Source: a virus
Strand: one strand, 5' to 3'
Length of the DNA stretch: 34,995 nt
IMG/VR virus record: IMGVR_UViG_3300046167_000495
Location: 1-34,995 of that record
Translations under genes and position numbers: made by a program
The notes under the pieces: model-generated
The model's database searches: none
Seen by the model: the letters and a program-made list of their open reading frames with translations, nothing else
Told to the model about the DNA's origin: nothing
Shown: positions 31,148 to 34,995 of the stretch, one piece after another
How positions within the stretch are numbered: position 1 is the stretch's first letter
Layout of the letters: the number at the start of each line of letters is the position of its first letter

Positions 31148-32110
31148 ATGGCCTTCGCAAATGTTAGCGATATTGTCGCAACCACCATTGAATCTCGCAG
31201 CAAATCCGTTGCGGATAACGTCACCAAAAACAATGCACTGCTTTCGCGTCTTGAGCAAAAAGGAAAGGTTAAGCCTTTTACTGGCGGCTCAAAAATCATG
31301 CAAGAGCTTTCGTTCGCGGAAAACTCTAACGCAGGCTACTACTCAGGTTATGACATTCTGCCCGTTGGCGTGAGTGACGTAATCTCTGCGGCTGAGTTCC
31401 AAATCAAGCAGGCAGCGGTTCCTGTTGTTATCTCAGGTCTTGAGATGCTTCAGAACAGCGGCAAAGAGGCGATGATTGACTTGTTAGAGTCACGCATCAC
31501 TGTTGCCGAGTCTACTTTGTCTAACCTGATCTCTTCAGGCTTGTACTCAGACGGTACGGGTTCTGCGGGTAAGGAAATCGACGGACTAGACGCAGCGGTT
31601 CCTGTTGACCCCACGACTGGCACGTATGGCGGCATTGATCGCGCTACGTGGACATTCTGGCGTTCTGCCACTGACACAGCGACGGCAATTAGTGCCTCAA
31701 CTGTTCAAGGCGCAATGAATGCGATGTGGTCTAACTTGGTACGCGGAACTGATCGCCCTGACTTGATCATGGTTGATAACACGTTCTGGGCTGCTTACAC
31801 CGAAAGCCTTCAGGCTATTCAGCGCTTCACCGACTCCAGTTCTGCTGCTTTGGGTTTCCCAAGCATCAAGTTCATGGATGCCGATGTCGTTCTTGACGGT
31901 GGTATTGGTGGCTACGCAGACGCGGGTACAGCTTACATGCTGAACACCAACTATCTGCACTACCGACCACACTCAAAGCGCAACATGGTGAATCTGTCAC
32001 CCAATAAGCGTTACGCCACCAACCAAGATGCTGAAGTTAGCATTTTGGCATGGGCTGGAAACTTAACCTCTTCAGGTTGTCAGTTCCAAGGTCGTATCAC
32101 TTCAGCGTAA
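31148..32110 (+). CDS. Major capsid protein
   Basis: 320 aa from ATG 31148, with AGGAGA 7 bases upstream; the TTG at 31130 is rejected. The order is HK97-like: short N-terminal arm (SDIVATTIESRSKSVADNVT), NNALLSRLEQKG, E-loop-like GGSKIMQELSFAENSNAGYYSG, spine helix KEAMIDLLESRITVAESTLS, and C-terminal strands HYRPHSKRNMVNLSPNKRYA. The absence of a protease gene fits the separate scaffold and short arm. It forms the icosahedral shell. Confidence 0.8.
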   Translation: MAFANVSDIVATTIESRSKSVADNVTKNNALLSRLEQKGKVKPFTGGSKIMQELSFAENSNAGYYSGYDILPVGVSDVISAAEFQIKQAAVPVVISGLEMLQNSGKEAMIDLLESRITVAESTLSNLISSGLYSDGTGSAGKEIDGLDAAVPVDPTTGTYGGIDRATWTFWRSATDTATAISASTVQGAMNAMWSNLVRGTDRPDLIMVDNTFWAAYTESLQAIQRFTDSSSAALGFPSIKFMDADVVLDGGIGGYADAGTAYMLNTNYLHYRPHSKRNMVNLSPNKRYATNQDAEVSILAWAGNLTSSGCQFQGRITSA

Positions 32111-32116
32111 GCATCA

Positions 32117-32142
32117 GGGGGCTTCGGCCCCCTTATCTCTTT
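32117..32142 (+). terminator. Terminator after the capsid gene
   Basis: GGGGGC 32117-32122, TTCG loop, GCCCCC 32127-32132, then TTATCTCTTT. A very stable tetraloop hairpin right after the capsid stop; the T-tract is interrupted, so read-through to the downstream late genes is likely. Confidence 0.75.
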
Positions 32143-32153
32143 AAGGGGTCAGC

Positions 32154-32756
32154 ATGGCATATTACATAGATGGTAGCGTGACACCCGCAGGCGCAAAGCT
32201 TGGGACTCTCACTGAGGGTTTAGGCTTTGACCTAGTAACTGTAGACACCGCAGCAGGGCGCTCAACTGGCGTAGACGTAAGCACTGAATACGTTTTTATG
32301 GGCCAGAGTGACAGCGACCAGCAACCCTCGGCAACCAACGAAATCATGCAGGTCAGATTTGGCCCCGCAGATGCGACTAGCGCCTTTGAGTTGGCCGCTG
32401 ACGGCACGTTGACTTGCTTGCAGGCTGGCAACTACAACTTTTACAGCCGTTTGCTGGTAGGCCGCACAGGTGGTTCTACGGGGGCAGCAGATATATTTAT
32501 TAGGGCCACCATGAACGGTGTTCAGACAGGCCCAACTGTGTTCGCCAAGGTTGCGGGAACAGACTTCGTATTTCCCGCAATATTTAACTACCACCTTGAC
32601 ATGAATGTTGGCGACACAATGGTTGTTGAGCTTATTCGTGGATCAAGCGGCGTTAATGAAGGCGGCATATTACGGCAATCACCAACACTGGCGGGGTGGG
32701 GTGAAGTCCCTTCTGCCTATATAGCGATTTCACAAACCACAGGCACTTTACTCTAA
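32154..32756 (+). CDS. Virion accessory protein, beta-rich (decoration/head protein candidate)
   Basis: 200 aa with AAGGGG before the ATG. The second half (LTCLQAGNYNFYSRLLVGRT, ADIFIRATMNGV, FNYHLDMNVGDTMVVELIRG) has the strand order and the AGxYxF pattern of C1q/TNF-like jelly-roll domains often seen in phage decoration or fibre proteins. It follows the capsid gene, so a capsid decoration protein is the best guess. Confidence 0.5.
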   Translation: MAYYIDGSVTPAGAKLGTLTEGLGFDLVTVDTAAGRSTGVDVSTEYVFMGQSDSDQQPSATNEIMQVRFGPADATSAFELAADGTLTCLQAGNYNFYSRLLVGRTGGSTGAADIFIRATMNGVQTGPTVFAKVAGTDFVFPAIFNYHLDMNVGDTMVVELIRGSSGVNEGGILRQSPTLAGWGEVPSAYIAISQTTGTLL

Positions 32757-32768
32757 ATAGGAGGCCAC

Positions 32769-33122
32769 ATGGCTAACTCACCCAATACGTACTTTGACCC
32801 TGCTGCAATTGTTGCCCGCGAAGGCGAAACAGTCCCCGCGATTGGCTTCGGCTTTAACGCTAACGGCGGCATGAACTATGGCTCTTGTCAGCCCGGCATC
32901 GGCATTGCAACTGATCAGCCCAACCTTACAGGTGACGCGAATCAGTGGACGCTGCTGGATCAGGATGGCGCTGCACGTACTCCGCAAAACTCTCAGTACA
33001 TTGGTGACGTAATGACGCCTGCACTGATTGTGGCAAATACCACTGACGGTAATGTGGATTCGCCTGCTGATGCAACGCTTACAACCTTGGCGGCTGGATG
33101 GACTGGCGCAGCAGCACCTTAA
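32769..33122 (+). CDS. Small hypothetical head-module protein
   Basis: 117 aa; AGGAGG 6 bases before ATG. Reads YFDPAAIVAREGETVPAIGF, GSCQPGIGIATDQPNL, then SQYIGDVMTPALIVANTTDG; soluble, acidic, beta-rich. Not recognised. Located between the capsid and adaptor genes, so probably a virion or head-completion protein. Confidence 0.5.
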   Translation: MANSPNTYFDPAAIVAREGETVPAIGFGFNANGGMNYGSCQPGIGIATDQPNLTGDANQWTLLDQDGAARTPQNSQYIGDVMTPALIVANTTDGNVDSPADATLTTLAAGWTGAAAP

Positions 33123-33149
33123 ACATTAATTCTCTGGAGGGAGAGACTT

Positions 33150-33743
33150 ATGGAAGCTGATTTCGGCACAACAGACATGGCGATGGGCCGCAACGGGGCG
33201 GCAAGTGGAGACGATACCTTAATGGTGCGTTTCTTCTTACACCCCAGAGAGAACGCGGCAAAGAGCAAAGAATCGGGACGCCCTATATTTGAGGAAATTC
33301 CGTATGTCTCAATTAAGCAGCCCGGACAAAAAGATAGTGAAGTTATTGCCCCGGTAAGGCAGAAGCATAAGGAGCGTTTCCCGCGACATTGGGCAATGTT
33401 TGAGGCAAAGAAAGATCAAGACTATGTAAGTGGCACACCGCTTGAAGAGTGGCCGGGGGTTACCCGCTCAATTGCTGAGGAGCTAAAGCACTTCAACATT
33501 AGAACAGTTGAGCAGCTTGCAGGCATGAGTGATGCCAATGCCCAAAACATGATGGGTATTAACGGACTGAAGCAGAAAGCAAATGATTGGCTTGAATCGA
33601 GTGACAACCAAGCCTCTGCCATTGCGCTGCGAGAGTCTACTGAGATGAATGAAATGCTGCTTAAAGCAATTGAAGACATTAAGAAGCAGTACGAAGAGCA
33701 AACGGAAGTCATCGCGCACTTAAAGGCGCAGTTAGCGGAGTAA
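33150..33743 (+). CDS. Helix-hairpin-helix head-module protein
   Basis: 197 aa; GGAGGG upstream. The N-terminus (DTLMVRFFLHPRENAAKSKE, then EEIPYVSIKQPG) is beta-like. Residues about 95-150 (LEEWPGVTRSIAEELKHFNI, RTVEQLAGMSDANAQNMMGI, NGLKQKANDWLE) are two helix-hairpin-helix-like repeats. The C-terminus is a coiled coil (EMLLKAIEDIKKQYEEQTEV). Similar small proteins occur near the adaptor in several podoviruses; a DNA-contacting or head-completion role is inferred. Confidence 0.55.
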   Translation: MEADFGTTDMAMGRNGAASGDDTLMVRFFLHPRENAAKSKESGRPIFEEIPYVSIKQPGQKDSEVIAPVRQKHKERFPRHWAMFEAKKDQDYVSGTPLEEWPGVTRSIAEELKHFNIRTVEQLAGMSDANAQNMMGINGLKQKANDWLESSDNQASAIALRESTEMNEMLLKAIEDIKKQYEEQTEVIAHLKAQLAE

Positions 33744-33746
33744 TGT

Positions 33747-34481
33747 ATGGCCCGATTTGAAACTGCAAACACTCTGATTAATAGAGCGGCTGTTGAAGTC
33801 GGGCTTAACTCTGACGCTGACCCAGTGGGATCGCCAGATGAAACGTATGTTCAGATGCAGGCATTGCTTGACTCTTTAGGGCAGGAGCTTGTCAATCTCT
33901 ATGACTGGCCGATTTTGGTTAGAACTTGGACAATAGACACTAGCGCAGACCCGTCTGGTATCTATGACTTGCCCGCTGATTATGATCACATGATCAATCA
34001 AACGCAGTGGGATATGAATAACACCGTCCCTGTTTCTGGGCCATTGTCCCCGCAGCAGTGGACATACCTCGAAGGCACTAATCTTGTAAGTCAGACCATA
34101 TATGCCTCGCTGCGACAGTTTGATGACAAGCTAGAGCTTTACCCGCAGCCCGCACCACCAACGCTTATTATGATGGAGTATATCTCTCGTTACTGGGTGA
34201 TGGAGCAGGGTCAGACTGTCCCTAATCGCGACACAATATCGACGGGTTCTGATCTCATCATGTATGACCCGCTGCTAGTTGTGAAGATGCTCAAGCTCAA
34301 GTATTTACAGGCCAAGGGATTACCGGCACAGGACGCGGCAATGGAGTTTGACACCATGCTCCAAGCGCGGATGTCTAAAGCTCAAGGCGCACCCATGCTT
34401 AACGCTGGCCGATCTGCCCGGCGATACCACTACATCAATGGCTCTAATGCGCCTGATACAGGCTACGGTGGAATTCACTGA
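33747..34481 (+). CDS. Head-tail adaptor (tail tubular A-like) protein
   Basis: 244 aa. TANTLINRAAVEVGLNSDAD and LLDSLGQELVNLYDWPILVR give the helical part; GIYDLPADYDHMINQTQWDM followed by SGPLSPQQWTYLEGT is the conserved strand motif of podovirus adaptors. A helix with YDPLLVVKMLKLKYLQAKGL and an Arg/Tyr-rich end follow. It connects the portal to the nozzle protein, whose gene begins in its stop codon (TGATG). Confidence 0.7.
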   Translation: MARFETANTLINRAAVEVGLNSDADPVGSPDETYVQMQALLDSLGQELVNLYDWPILVRTWTIDTSADPSGIYDLPADYDHMINQTQWDMNNTVPVSGPLSPQQWTYLEGTNLVSQTIYASLRQFDDKLELYPQPAPPTLIMMEYISRYWVMEQGQTVPNRDTISTGSDLIMYDPLLVVKMLKLKYLQAKGLPAQDAAMEFDTMLQARMSKAQGAPMLNAGRSARRYHYINGSNAPDTGYGGIH

Positions 34482-34995
34482 TGTACGCTAGGCAGAAAAC
34501 ATTGAGCCGGTATGGTCGTTCGGCCCAGCCCTCTGCTACTGGTGTTACGTTTCCTGCGCCGGTCGGTGGCATTAATGCTTATGACAGCTTGATGCAGATG
34601 CCTATAAACGATTGCATTTATAGCTTTAATCTAATGCCTGTTGAGTATGGCCTACGGCTTCGCAAGGGCTATTCTGAATGGGCAACGGGATGTGTCGAAT
34701 CACCGAAAAGGGCGACAGGTGAAGTTCGGACGATTATCCCCTACGAGTCAAATATCAACGCCAGCATTGCTGACCGCATTTTCGCAGTAACAGATGAGGG
34801 CATTTGGGACACAACAAACAAAGGCGAAACATCGCCTAGCCAGCTAGTAACCTTTACGGAGGTGGGCGACGAGGCAGGCCGCGGCGTGTGGGTTGAGTAT
34901 ACGGGCGCGGCGGCTGATGCTCCTGAAGCTGGGGCGCGAGGGCATTATCTTTTTTACGCTGATGGCCTAAACGGTATTTGGCAGTATGAAGAAGC
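34481..34995 (+). CDS. Tail nozzle/stabilisation protein, N-terminal part (continues at base 1)
   Basis: The first 171 codons of a gene open to the window's right edge. The last two bases (GC) plus base 1 (T) make an Ala codon and the frame runs straight into the reading frame at 2-1576, for a total of 696 aa. The start overlaps the adaptor stop as TGATG. The N-terminus (PVGGINAYDSLMQMP, then ...LRLRKGY) has the signature of podovirus proteins that sit below the adaptor and close the tail channel (nozzle or DNA-stabilisation role, comparable in position to P22 gp10 or T7 gp12). The family assignment is from pattern memory; the closure is seen directly. Confidence 0.75.
   Translation, partial: MYARQKTLSRYGRSAQPSATGVTFPAPVGGINAYDSLMQMPINDCIYSFNLMPVEYGLRLRKGYSEWATGCVESPKRATGEVRTIIPYESNINASIADRIFAVTDEGIWDTTNKGETSPSQLVTFTEVGDEAGRGVWVEYTGAAADAPEAGARGHYLFYADGLNGIWQYEE

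Noticed and set aside
1-34995. CRISPR arrays or insertion sequences
   Set aside because: No regularly spaced repeats of array type, no transposase and no IS-like terminal repeats were seen.

Overview
The window reads as one complete circular (or circularly permuted) genome of a temperate tailed phage, about 35 kb. The tail gene that starts at 34481 runs off the right edge in frame and continues without a break at base 1. The gene set is that of a short-tailed, podovirus-like member of Caudoviricetes: terminase, portal, scaffold, HK97-type capsid, adaptor, nozzle and ejection-type proteins, with no tape measure or tail tube. A tyrosine integrase and an attP core matching the 3' end of a proteobacterial tRNA-Asp point to a proteobacterium, perhaps a gammaproteobacterium, as host. 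The host assignment is inference.

Layout. Late genes form one long rightward block that crosses the window junction: 25600-34995, then 1-14076. The order is small terminase candidate, TerL, portal, small conserved protein, scaffold, capsid, small head proteins, adaptor, nozzle (across the junction), GNAT-like protein, a proline-rich protein with duplicated modules, three ejection-type proteins, a tail fibre, a large repeat tail protein, a fibre-assembly-like protein, a lipoprotein, and an ADP-ribosyltransferase/acetyltransferase fusion. Next come a small leftward gene, attP with four arm-type repeats, and the leftward integrase. A leftward recombination operon (17918-15714) encodes two small proteins, an ERF-type annealing protein, a YqaJ exonuclease and an SSB-like protein ending in DIPF. 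It is closed by a strong terminator just before integrase. A leftward HTH repressor (18630-18211) faces an operator-like region. To the right lies a gene-free stretch of about 500 bases (18740-19250) dense in perfect inverted repeats, two possible pseudoknots and competing pairings: a candidate large structured RNA or leader. It precedes a rightward early operon: ParB-like protein, unknown proteins, HTH protein, DnaD-like initiator, helicase loader, sigma-region-4-like HTH, a NinB-like gene in pieces, and HNH nuclease. A bidirectional terminator separates this from a small leftward operon of three genes. A gene-free stretch (24814-25599) upstream of terS carries purine-rich repeats, CCATAATG repeats and an 18-bp tandem repeat.

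Six genes (tail fibre, integrase, ERF, TerL, scaffold and the NinB-like gene) are interrupted by single-base frame changes. In each the conserved remainder lies in an overlapping frame. Nearly all are one extra base, most easily placed in a short homopolymer, which suggests insertion errors in the sequence or assembly, although real mutations or programmed +1 shifts cannot be excluded from sequence alone. I recognise no endolysin, holin, DNA polymerase or replicative helicase, so replication probably recruits the host helicase. How the phage lyses its host is unexplained.
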